Shown here piece after piece: positions 1 to 5,900 of a stretch of DNA of 13,331 bases. The notes below the pieces were generated by a model. It did no database searches. It was not told the origin of the DNA and saw only the letters and a list, made by a program, of their open reading frames with translations. The stretch is taken from contig CAAGDG010000017.1 of NCBI GenBank assembly GCA_900768515.1, forward strand, positions 1 through 13,331. The letters run 5' to 3'. This DNA is from Lentisphaeria bacterium. GTDB lineage: Bacteria > Verrucomicrobiota > Lentisphaeria > Victivallales > Victivallaceae. Within the stretch, counting starts at the first letter, position 1. Each line of letters starts with the position of its first letter. The translations under genes and the position numbers were made by a program.

Positions 1-223
1 TCGACGATCCGGCGGAAACTTCCCACGACGCGCCCGGCCTTCCCTTCACTCGGGGGTCCGGCAGAAACTCCCCGCGACAACCCTTGCCTTCCCCTCTCTC
101 GACGATCCGGCGGAAACTTCCCACGACGCGCCCGGCCTTCCCTTCACTCGGGGGGCCGGCAGAAACTCCCCGCAACAACCCTTGCCTTCCCCTCTCTCGA
201 CAATCCGGCGGAAACTTCCCACA
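1..223. repeat. Nested tandem repeat, 98-bp unit made of two 49-bp half-units
   Basis: The sequence starting at 1 recurs at 99 and again, partially, at 197, a period of 98 bp. Each unit is built from two related 49-bp halves that start with ccggcggaaac (9, 107, 205) or ccggcagaaac (58, 156). The A halves match one another more closely than they match the B halves, so the 98-bp unit arose after divergence of the two halves. The first two units differ by only a few substitutions. The third is cut off near 222. The array may extend left of the window. No gene of its own is supported here; open frames across it repeat the same peptide and look like by-products. Confidence 0.9.
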
Positions 224-262
224 GCGACGACGCGGGGAGAACAAGTACCCAGCTTTTCTTTG

Positions 263-295
263 CCTACTTTCTTTTCACTGGGAAAAGAAAGTAGG
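263..295. repeat. Perfect 14-bp inverted repeat (extragenic palindrome type)
   Basis: Bases 263-276 pair perfectly with 282-295 around a 5-base loop (actgg). The arms are a polypyrimidine run (cctactttcttttc) and its complement. No T-tract follows on either strand, so it does not look like a standard intrinsic terminator, although it could stall or protect the 3' end of the signal peptidase transcript. It covers the stop codon (275-277) and last codons of that gene. Arms of this type are known in dispersed palindromic elements of several bacteria; whether this one is dispersed cannot be told from one window. Confidence 0.8.
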
Positions 296-787
296 GAAGC
301 GGGCGAGGACGGAGGAGAAGGGGATGGGGCCGAAGTCGCGGCTGTCCAGGGAGACCTGCGGGGAATCCCCGAGGACGAAAAGGTGGCCTGGGGGGACGTC
401 GTACCGCCGGATTCTGGCGGAACCGATACCGTTGACCAGTCGGTAGAAGCGGAGATAATCGCCGGCCTGAACGACAATCCGGTCCCGGTCATCGGTGCTG
501 AAGAGGACGACTTCATCGCCGGGGAGGGCGTAAATGCGTTTAAGAAGTTTCCCACCGTCTTTCCGGATGACGACGACTTCTCCCCGCTGAAAGGGTTTTT
601 CCTGAATCTTTCGTGCTTTGATTCCCCAGATGAGTTGACCGGAGTGGAAGGCGGGGGCCATGGACTCACCAGAGACAATCACCGGATAAAACGGCTGCAT
701 CCAGGCGGCAACGATCATGACGGCGGCGAATACGGTTGCCCAGATTGCAAAACTTTTCCGAATTCCGAGTTGTGGTTTGAACAGCAT
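275..787 (-). CDS. lepB: Type I signal peptidase (S26 family)
   Basis: This is a membrane serine protease of the LepB type that removes Sec/Tat signal peptides on the outer face of the inner membrane. One N-terminal membrane segment (about residues 13-30) is followed by the family boxes in order: SGESMAP with the nucleophile Ser42, the general-base region GGKLLKRIYALPGDE with Lys83, and GDSPQVSLDSRDFGPIP (about 140-156), close to the canonical GDNRxxSxDSRxxGxVP. At 170 residues it is short, like minimal Gram-positive enzymes, and lacks the large insertions of the E. coli protein. The ATG at 785-787 has an AGGAG (794-798 on the + strand) at good spacing. The last residues (FPTFFSQ) are encoded inside the palindrome at 263-295, so the present C-terminus may have been altered by it. 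It is divergent from the pseudopilin operon and may be an accessory copy rather than the housekeeping gene. Identification is firm; the substrates are unknown. Confidence 0.92.
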   Translation of the reverse strand: MLFKPQLGIRKSFAIWATVFAAVMIVAAWMQPFYPVIVSGESMAPAFHSGQLIWGIKARKIQEKPFQRGEVVVIRKDGGKLLKRIYALPGDEVVLFSTDDRDRIVVQAGDYLRFYRLVNGIGSARIRRYDVPPGHLFVLGDSPQVSLDSRDFGPIPFSSVLARFPTFFSQ

Positions 788-900
788 TTTCTGCTCCTGA
801 CTTCGTATGAAACTGACAGTAGCACAACACAGACCGGATGCAAATGGAAAGTTGCTTGTTTTCGACAGAGATCTGGGTTTTTCTTGGAAAGTAAACCGGA

Positions 901-919
901 GGCTAACGTTGCGCTAACC
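901..919. promoter_or_regulatory. Operator-like dyad GGcTAaCG...CGcTAaCC
   Basis: Nineteen bases fold about a central t (910) with symmetric pairs GG/CC, TA/TA and CG/CG, broken only at every third position. It also reads as a direct repeat of gctaac. Dyads with TAxCG half-sites resemble operators bound by LacI/GalR-type regulators, but no regulator gene is in the window. It lies just before a strong ribosome binding site, so a bound repressor could block the downstream operon. Function is inferred. Confidence 0.35.
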
Positions 920-935
920 GGGGGAGGATATTTTT

Positions 936-983
936 ATGAGCAAACAAAACGGGAAGAGTCATCCCGGGGCGGCAAAGGAATGA
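936..983 (+). CDS. Possible 15-residue leader peptide
   Basis: A short frame reads MSKQNGKSHPGAAKE and stops at 981-983. Its start has a much better Shine-Dalgarno (ggggagga, 921-928, about 8 bases before the ATG) than the pseudopilin gene downstream. Its TGA overlaps the ATG at 980 (ATGA), which is in frame with the pseudopilin gene starting at 1031, so translation could be coupled or attenuated. There is no run of one amino acid pointing to classical attenuation. The peptide is strongly hydrophilic and basic, with no membrane segment. It could simply be a chance frame in the 5' leader. The start signals are real; expression is unproven. Confidence 0.35.
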   Translation: MSKQNGKSHPGAAKE

Positions 984-1030
984 AAGGACCGGACTCCGGG
1001 GAACCAAACCAACCTAAACAGAGGACATTC

Positions 1031-1774
1031 ATGAAAGGACAATTTCGTTTCACCCTGATCGAACTTCTGGTCGTGGTCGCGATCATCGCGATTCTGGCGG
1101 CGATGCTGCTGCCGAGCCTGGCGAAGGCGCAGGAGAAATCCCACGCGACGGTCTGCAAGGCCAATCTGAAACAGATCGGGCTGGCCCACCAGATGTACTT
1201 TCTCGACCATGACAACTGGAGCGTAGTGGCATCGCCGCTCAAGACTCCGGTATCGAATGGACGGGATGCGCACTGGTCGTACATTCTCAATGAACTGTAT
1301 CTGGACAACACGGAACTTTTCCGGTGCCCGACGGAACAGAGTTTCAGCTGGGATGCCACCGACACCAGCAGCACCGCCTACACCAACAACATCTCCTACG
1401 GACACAACATGCGGGTTTTCGGTTATTACTTCGCCGCAAACAGCAACGGTCCGGGGGCGGTGAAACTTCAGACCGTGATGAGCAGGGTGGGAGGCGCCGC
1501 AATCATGACCGGCGACTCGGTGCCGATGAAAAACCATAACAGCGGCGGCCGTCCGTACCTCAATGCGCAGTATGCGAATACGGCGAACGGTTACTGGAGC
1601 GTCCCGGGACAGCTTTCGCTGCAGTGGGGAGGAATCGCCTCGCGGCACAACCGGGGGAGCAACTACCTTTTCAGCGACGGTCATGTTCAGTACCTGACGC
1701 AGCGGGCGACGATGGACGACTACAAAACCTACTTCCGTCCGTGCTGGATCAGCAACGGCTGGAGCGACAAGTAA
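1031..1774 (+). CDS. H-X9-DG type pseudopilin-like protein (first tandem copy)
   Basis: This 247-residue protein has a prepilin-like N-terminus: a short basic leader MKGQFR, then FTLIELLVV and a hydrophobic helix to about residue 30 ending in LPSLAKAQ. The rest should be a globular domain outside the inner membrane. Near the C-terminus (residues 206-217) a His is followed by nine residues and Asp-Gly, then His (SRHNRG...SDGHVQYL). This is the H-X9-DG signature found with prepilin leaders in Lentisphaerota and Planctomycetota. The usual Gly at -1 of the prepilin cleavage site is replaced by Arg, so processing may be non-standard. The ATG at 1031 is chosen because GAGGA (1021-1025) precedes it and gives the short leader expected; an in-frame ATG at 980 would add 17 residues. 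It is 15 bp upstream of a paralogue. Biological role unknown; substrate binding or surface display is a guess. Confidence 0.88.
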   Translation: MKGQFRFTLIELLVVVAIIAILAAMLLPSLAKAQEKSHATVCKANLKQIGLAHQMYFLDHDNWSVVASPLKTPVSNGRDAHWSYILNELYLDNTELFRCPTEQSFSWDATDTSSTAYTNNISYGHNMRVFGYYFAANSNGPGAVKLQTVMSRVGGAAIMTGDSVPMKNHNSGGRPYLNAQYANTANGYWSVPGQLSLQWGGIASRHNRGSNYLFSDGHVQYLTQRATMDDYKTYFRPCWISNGWSDK

Positions 1775-1789
1775 CAGGGATACCGAAAC

Positions 1790-2563
1790 ATGAAAAAGCG
1801 TTTTACCTTAATCGAACTTCTGGTTGTGATCGCGATCATCGCAATTCTGGCGGCGATGCTGATGCCGAGCCTGGCGCAGGCACGGGAGAAGAGCCGGTCG
1901 GTCAGCTGCCTTTCGAATCTGCGTCAGATCGGTCTTGCCTCCAGTTCCTATGCGATTGACAACAATCAATATCTGATCACGGCGCGGCTGGTCAACGTGG
2001 ACAACCGGAAACCCGCCCACTGGGCGACGATCCTGAATGAGCACTACCTGAATTCGGAAGATCTTTTCGACTGTCCGAACGAGGAGAAAAGCCGCTGGAC
2101 CGAGGGAGAGGGGTTCCAGAACGACATCTCCTACGGACACAACATGCGGGTGTACGGCTACTCTCCCGCCCGGACCGACGGCAACGACTCCGCAATGGGC
2201 ACGCAGAGCAACGGGGTTGCGGTCAAGCTGGAGACCATCAACCAGGTTGCGGCCGAAGAGGGGACCGATCCGGTGCTCTTCGGGGAATCGACGCCGATGT
2301 GCGCCTACAACGCCGGCAACAGCGAAGGGGGTCGCCCTTACCTCAATGCTTCCATCGGCAAGAATTACGGAGACTATTTCCGCGGGGAACCCAACGGGAT
2401 GTATGCGCCGGTCAGCCCCCGGCACAACGACTCCGCGAACTACATTTTCCGTGACGGGAGCGGCCGCAACCTGACCGTGATCCAGACGATGAAGGATCAC
2501 CGGAAATATTTCGGGCCGACCCAGAAGTACGACAGTTCGATCAAGGGCTGGACCTGGATCTGA
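1790..2563 (+). CDS. H-X9-DG type pseudopilin-like protein (second tandem copy)
   Basis: This 257-residue protein is a paralogue of the gene just upstream. The leader MKKR is followed by FTLIELLVV and a hydrophobic helix, with Arg instead of Gly at -1. The body shares with the first copy the motifs HW..ILNE.YL (about residues 65-80), NDISYGHNMRV and GGRPYLNA. The signature His-X9-Asp-Gly sits at about residues 212-223 (SPRHND...FRDG). A 28-base stretch (2124-2151) is identical to 1389-1416 in the first copy, and the leader regions are also very alike, so the pair arose by duplication or is kept alike by conversion. The ribosome binding site (aggga near 1777) is modest, which suits translation following the upstream gene. 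The product is predicted to stay in the inner membrane by its N-terminal helix with the globular part outside, or to enter a pseudopilus. Function unknown. Confidence 0.88.
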   Translation: MKKRFTLIELLVVIAIIAILAAMLMPSLAQAREKSRSVSCLSNLRQIGLASSSYAIDNNQYLITARLVNVDNRKPAHWATILNEHYLNSEDLFDCPNEEKSRWTEGEGFQNDISYGHNMRVYGYSPARTDGNDSAMGTQSNGVAVKLETINQVAAEEGTDPVLFGESTPMCAYNAGNSEGGRPYLNASIGKNYGDYFRGEPNGMYAPVSPRHNDSANYIFRDGSGRNLTVIQTMKDHRKYFGPTQKYDSSIKGWTWI

Positions 2564-2582
2564 AACAAGGAGTCCAATTGTC

Positions 2583-3449
2583 ATGAAACGTCTCAAAATC
2601 TGCGCGGCGGCGCTGCTGGCCGCCGGAATCTTCTCCGCCGGAGCGGAGGAGACTACCGTGATCGGCTACAACGTGCTGATCGGCTTCAACCGGGCGGAAC
2701 GGATCGAAGAGGCCGCCGGCTGGCTCCGGGAACAGAATCCCGACGTGATTCTGTTTCAGGAGATCGCCCGGCAGAACAGCGAATCCTTCTCGCGGCAGGC
2801 AAAGCTCTGGAACCACCATTATGGCGCGGTAGCAAAACCCTGGCAGGACTATTCGATCGGCCTGAGTTCGAAGCGGCCGTTCGAGATGCTGGAGATCCGC
2901 ACCGACGGCCTTCATCACGGCTATATTCTCGCCAAGATCGACGGGGTCTATTACTTCTCGATTCACATGTCCCCCTTCCGGTATGCGGTCCGGATCGTCG
3001 AGGGCGGCATCTACGCCAAGCGGATCAAGCCGCTGATCGCCGCCGGAGAAAAGGTGATCATGATGGGAGATTTCAACAACCCCTCCCCCTATGACGCGGC
3101 GCGGGCCAACGCCAACGCCGCCGCGCTGGAAGTGCGGCGCTACGAACGGGCGAGCCATATTGAAAATATCCGGAACGGCTTTTTCGACTTCGAATGCATC
3201 GAAAAACTGCTGCGGGCCGGTCTCGAAGAGGTCTGCTTCTTCTGGATGAAGAAAAACCATTACGATCCCCAAACCGGAATCCGGATCGATTACGCGCTGG
3301 TCTCCCGCAACCTGGAGGACAAAGTCACCTTCGCGATTCAGGACACCCGGCAGCGGGAGCTCTTCGAAACGATCTCCGACCACTACCCGGTGATCTTGAA
3401 AATCCGTGATCTCCACGCCCCGTCGAACCCATCAGGAGAATCCAAATGA
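2583..3449 (+). CDS. Exported endonuclease/exonuclease/phosphatase (EEP) family hydrolase
   Basis: A 288-residue protein with a Sec signal peptide (about residues 1-21, ending SAGA) and one EEP domain, the metal-dependent phosphoesterase fold of DNase I, exonuclease III, sphingomyelinases and inositol phosphatases. The active-site series is complete and in order: Asn30 (GYNV), metal-binding Glu60 (LFQE), His128 (IHMSPFR), Asp163/Asn165 (MGDFNNPSPYD), Asp236 (RIDYAL) and Asp266-His267 (ISDHYPV). It should cleave phosphomonoester or phosphodiester bonds outside the cytoplasm; the substrate cannot be read from sequence. AAGGAG (2567-2572) precedes the ATG. The gene overlaps the next by 4 bp (ATGA), showing one operon. 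Together with the alkaline phosphatase two genes on, a stepwise action on a phosphodiester (EEP first, phosphatase second) is plausible. Export and fold are well supported. Confidence 0.9.
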   Translation: MKRLKICAAALLAAGIFSAGAEETTVIGYNVLIGFNRAERIEEAAGWLREQNPDVILFQEIARQNSESFSRQAKLWNHHYGAVAKPWQDYSIGLSSKRPFEMLEIRTDGLHHGYILAKIDGVYYFSIHMSPFRYAVRIVEGGIYAKRIKPLIAAGEKVIMMGDFNNPSPYDAARANANAAALEVRRYERASHIENIRNGFFDFECIEKLLRAGLEEVCFFWMKKNHYDPQTGIRIDYALVSRNLEDKVTFAIQDTRQRELFETISDHYPVILKIRDLHAPSNPSGESK

Positions 3450-4258
3450 AATCGCTGTTTGCAACACTGACAACGCTCTGCGCCCTTCTCTGCTGCGGAG
3501 GAGAGAACCTTCTTTCGACCCCGCTTGCGGATTGGCAAAGGGACTTCCGCCCGGCGGAATCCAAACAGATCTACGACCTGAAAATTCTGGAGGACCGCAC
3601 CCGGATCCGCCGGTTCGCGAACTCGACTTTCGGCCGGATCTACCACGATCTGAAACTGGAACCCGGCGCGACCTACCGCCTCACCTACGACCAGACCACG
3701 CCGCACGGCGCCCTGGTCAAAATGCTGGTGATCTTCCGGGGCGAAGACGGCAAATGGCGCGAGAAGCCCCGCCTCTCGAACTACGAACCGCTGGTCAACG
3801 GGGAGTGGAGCACCGGAACGATGGTCTTCCGGATGCCGGATGACGCGCGGGAGGCCCGGATCGACTTCCGGATCGACTCCTTCGGAACCGTCGATCTGCG
3901 TAACGTTTCGCTGGTCAAACTTCCGGAATCCGAAGCCGCCGCCTACTGGAAAAAAGCCGAAATTCCCCCCTTCACCCCCGGAAACGGCAGCGACCACGCC
4001 CTGGAACCGGACCGGTACTACCGGATCACCTTCGACGCGGTCAATCCCGAAAAAACCCCGGAAAAACTTAAAATGGTGTTTCACGCCGCCGGCGGGGAAT
4101 TCATCTCCCCCGGAGAGATCAGCTTCTTCGTCCCGGCGGGAGAAAAGAAGTCATTCCGCGAAGTGATCGTCACGGCTGAAAACATCGACGGCATCCGGGT
4201 CGATCCGGGTGCTCTCGAAATCCAGAATCTCAAATTTACCCCCGTGGAGATCCGCTGA
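3446..4258 (+). CDS. Exported beta-rich protein of unknown function, possible carbohydrate-binding fold
   Basis: A 270-residue protein with an N-terminal hydrophobic signal (about residues 3-17) ending in Cys16-Cys17-Gly-Gly. The cysteines could be lipidated, but the preceding residues (ALLC or LLCC) do not match the usual lipobox well. The remainder looks like two beta-sandwich halves. The first, about residues 22-158, has LKLEPGATYRLTYD, GEWSTGTMVFRMPDDAREARIDFRI and FGTVDLRNVSLVKL, patterns common in CBM4/CBM9-like jelly rolls (the last being the typical final strand). The second, about 175-270, has LEPDRYYRITFDA and ends LEIQNLKFTPVEI, a weaker echo of the first. No catalytic motif is visible. 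The start overlaps the upstream stop by 4 bp and has AGGAGA at 3434-3439. Co-expression with two phosphoesterases suggests a binding or anchoring partner; that role is inferred. Confidence 0.82.
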   Translation: MKSLFATLTTLCALLCCGGENLLSTPLADWQRDFRPAESKQIYDLKILEDRTRIRRFANSTFGRIYHDLKLEPGATYRLTYDQTTPHGALVKMLVIFRGEDGKWREKPRLSNYEPLVNGEWSTGTMVFRMPDDAREARIDFRIDSFGTVDLRNVSLVKLPESEAAAYWKKAEIPPFTPGNGSDHALEPDRYYRITFDAVNPEKTPEKLKMVFHAAGGEFISPGEISFFVPAGEKKSFREVIVTAENIDGIRVDPGALEIQNLKFTPVEIR

Positions 4259-4309
4259 CCCGGCGGCAACCGGGAACGCATCCCCACCAGATCCAACGAA
4301 AGGACTCCA

Positions 4310-5710
4310 ATGAAAAACCTGATCCGCCAACTCCGGCGCGGAGCGCTACTGCTGGCATTGCTGCTGTCCGCCGGGAACGGCCTCTTCGCCGCCACTCCCG
4401 GCTCCCCCCGTTACATCTTTCTCTTCATCGGGGACGGCATGGGAATTCCACAGCTCACCCTGGCGGGACATGCCACCGGGAAAGAGATCACCGCCGGATT
4501 TCCTGCAATCGGCGTGACCACCACCTCTTCGCTCGACCACTTCATCACCGATTCGGCGGCGGCGGCCACCGCGCTCGCCTGCGGCGAAAAAACCAACTCC
4601 GGCACCATCGGCCGGCGGCCGGACGGCACCCCGTTGCGCAGTTTCGTGGAAACCGCCAAAAAACAAGGGCGGAAAATCGGAATCGTCACCAGCGTCAGCC
4701 TCAATCATGCGACGCCGGCCGGCTTCTACGCCCGGGTGCCGAACCGGAACGACTATTATGAAATCGCACTCCAGATGGGACAGAGCAACATCGATTTCTT
4801 CGGCGGCGGCGGCGTGCTCCAGCCCCGCGGACGGGACGGAAAACAACCGGATGCGCTGGAACTGGCCCGCGCCAACGGCTACCGCGTAGTCGACACCCTC
4901 GAAGAGTTCAACGCCCTCCGGCCGGGCTCCGGAAAGACGATCGCCGTCACGCCGGACCCGACCCCGGAACAGAGTTTTCCCTATGCGATCGACCGGGTTC
5001 CGGGACAGCTCTCGCTCCGCGGCCTGACGGAAAAAGCGACCGAACTTCTGGACAATCCCGACGGCTTCTTCCTGATGGTCGAAGGCGGCATGATCGACTG
5101 GGCCTGCCACGCCAACGACGCGGCCACCGCCCTGGCCGAAACCGTCGCCCTCCGGGAAGCGGTTGATGTCGCATTCGAATTCGCGGCAAAGCATCCCGGC
5201 GAAACGCTGATCATCGTCACCGCCGACCATGAAACCGGCGGGATGACCCTCGGCCACCGCCGGATTCCCTACAAAGAAAACTACCGGCTTCTGACCGGCC
5301 AGCGGCACTCCTTTCAGACCTTCTCCCGCCTGCTGGCCGACCAGAAACAGAAAGACAATTTTGACTGGGAAGCGGTCAAAAAACTGATTGCCGGCAACTT
5401 CAACTTGAAGTTTGAAGGAAATCCGGAAGATCCGGCCCTGCTCACTGCCGCCGACGTCGCCCGGCTCCGGAACGCCTGGCAACTCTCCGCCTCCGGAGAC
5501 CGGCGGACCATCGAACACGAATACGGCGGATATGACCCGCTTGCGGTGACCGCGTGCGCCATCCTCGCGGAGAAGGCCGGAATCGGCTGGAGCACCTTCG
5601 CCCATACCGCGTTGCCGGTGATGACCGCGGCATACGGTCCGGGAGCGGAGAAGTTCTCGAACCGGCTCGACAACACCGACATCGCCAGACGGATCGAAGA
5701 ACAACTCTGA
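4310..5710 (+). CDS. Exported alkaline phosphatase (PhoA superfamily)
   Basis: A 466-residue phosphomonoesterase with an N-terminal signal peptide (about residues 1-28, RRGALLLALLLS then GLFAA). The alkaline phosphatase motifs are present in order: metal ligand Asp42 in FIGDGMG, nucleophile Ser82 in ITDSAAAATA, the stretch TSVSLNHATPAGFYA, Glu258 in EGGMIDWACHANDAA, zinc ligands Asp306-His307 in TADHETGG, and a late His432 in FAHTALPV. The length is close to E. coli PhoA (about 470). The counterpart of E. coli Asp153 is His-containing (NHATPA), a variation seen in enzymes with altered metal use. It should release phosphate from monoesters in the periplasm or outside. Start: AAAGGA at 4299-4304. 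A 51-bp gap separates it from the upstream gene with only a weak 5-bp hairpin, so it is probably last in the operon before the terminator at 5713. No Pho box was recognised. Family assignment firm, substrate unknown. Confidence 0.93.
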   Translation: MKNLIRQLRRGALLLALLLSAGNGLFAATPGSPRYIFLFIGDGMGIPQLTLAGHATGKEITAGFPAIGVTTTSSLDHFITDSAAAATALACGEKTNSGTIGRRPDGTPLRSFVETAKKQGRKIGIVTSVSLNHATPAGFYARVPNRNDYYEIALQMGQSNIDFFGGGGVLQPRGRDGKQPDALELARANGYRVVDTLEEFNALRPGSGKTIAVTPDPTPEQSFPYAIDRVPGQLSLRGLTEKATELLDNPDGFFLMVEGGMIDWACHANDAATALAETVALREAVDVAFEFAAKHPGETLIIVTADHETGGMTLGHRRIPYKENYRLLTGQRHSFQTFSRLLADQKQKDNFDWEAVKKLIAGNFNLKFEGNPEDPALLTAADVARLRNAWQLSASGDRRTIEHEYGGYDPLAVTACAILAEKAGIGWSTFAHTALPVMTAAYGPGAEKFSNRLDNTDIARRIEEQL

Positions 5711-5712
5711 AA

Positions 5713-5763
5713 ACCGCCCCCCCTTCCCGCTTCCGTCTTTCGCGGGAAAGGGGGGATTTTCCG
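5713..5763 (+). terminator. Rho-independent terminator after alkaline phosphatase
   Basis: Two bases after the stop, a GC-rich arm (5718-5730, cccccc-tt-cccgc) pairs with 5742-5755 (gcggg-aaa-gggggg) around an 11-base loop, with one bulged base. It is followed by attttcc. The T-run is short (4) but the stem is strong, and the position suits the end of the five-gene operon. Confidence 0.75.
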
Positions 5764-5801
5764 TGAAACCATTTCATTTCGAATATTTTTCCCGGTACGG
5801 G

Positions 5802-5830
5802 TTGACAAACAGACCTTTCCGCTCCATAAT
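5802..5830 (+). promoter_or_regulatory. Sigma70-type promoter for the rhamnosidase-like gene
   Basis: A perfect TTGACA (5802-5807) is followed after exactly 17 bases by CATAAT (5825-5830), one mismatch from consensus. The transcript would start near 5837 and give a leader of about 65 bases. It lies between a terminator and a gene start, as expected for an independent unit. It is the best promoter match I found in the window. Confidence 0.75.
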
Positions 5831-5900
5831 AATACCTGGTGCCGTTTTTCCTGGAATATCAAGACTCCGTCGTTCGGCGGCGGCGAAATTCGGGAGGTGA

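Larger units (their letters stand above)
788..1030. other. Divergent intergenic control region
   Basis: This 243-bp stretch separates the leftward signal peptidase gene from the rightward pseudopilin operon, so promoters for both should lie here. I see no convincing -35/-10 pair on either strand. It does contain the dyad at 901-919 and the short ORF at 936-983, described separately. Confidence 0.5.

Noticed and set aside
1..223. CRISPR array
   Set aside because: The repeats are contiguous with related halves and no unique spacers of constant length.
182..1030. Upstream extension of the first pseudopilin gene to 182
   Set aside because: The extension runs through the repeat array and antisense to the signal peptidase gene, and would bury the prepilin leader about 280 residues inside the protein.
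980..1030. Alternative start of the first pseudopilin gene at 980
   Set aside because: It is in frame but would lengthen the leader by 17 hydrophilic residues and has a ribosome binding site almost touching the ATG. The start at 1031 has a well-spaced GAGGA and the expected short leader. It remains possible through coupling with the 936 frame.
959..1684. A 241-residue open frame on the minus strand
   Set aside because: It is antisense to the first pseudopilin gene, with no motif and no start signals.
4346..5704. A 452-residue open frame on the minus strand
   Set aside because: It is the reverse of the alkaline phosphatase gene, whose motifs are complete. The minus frame has no family features.
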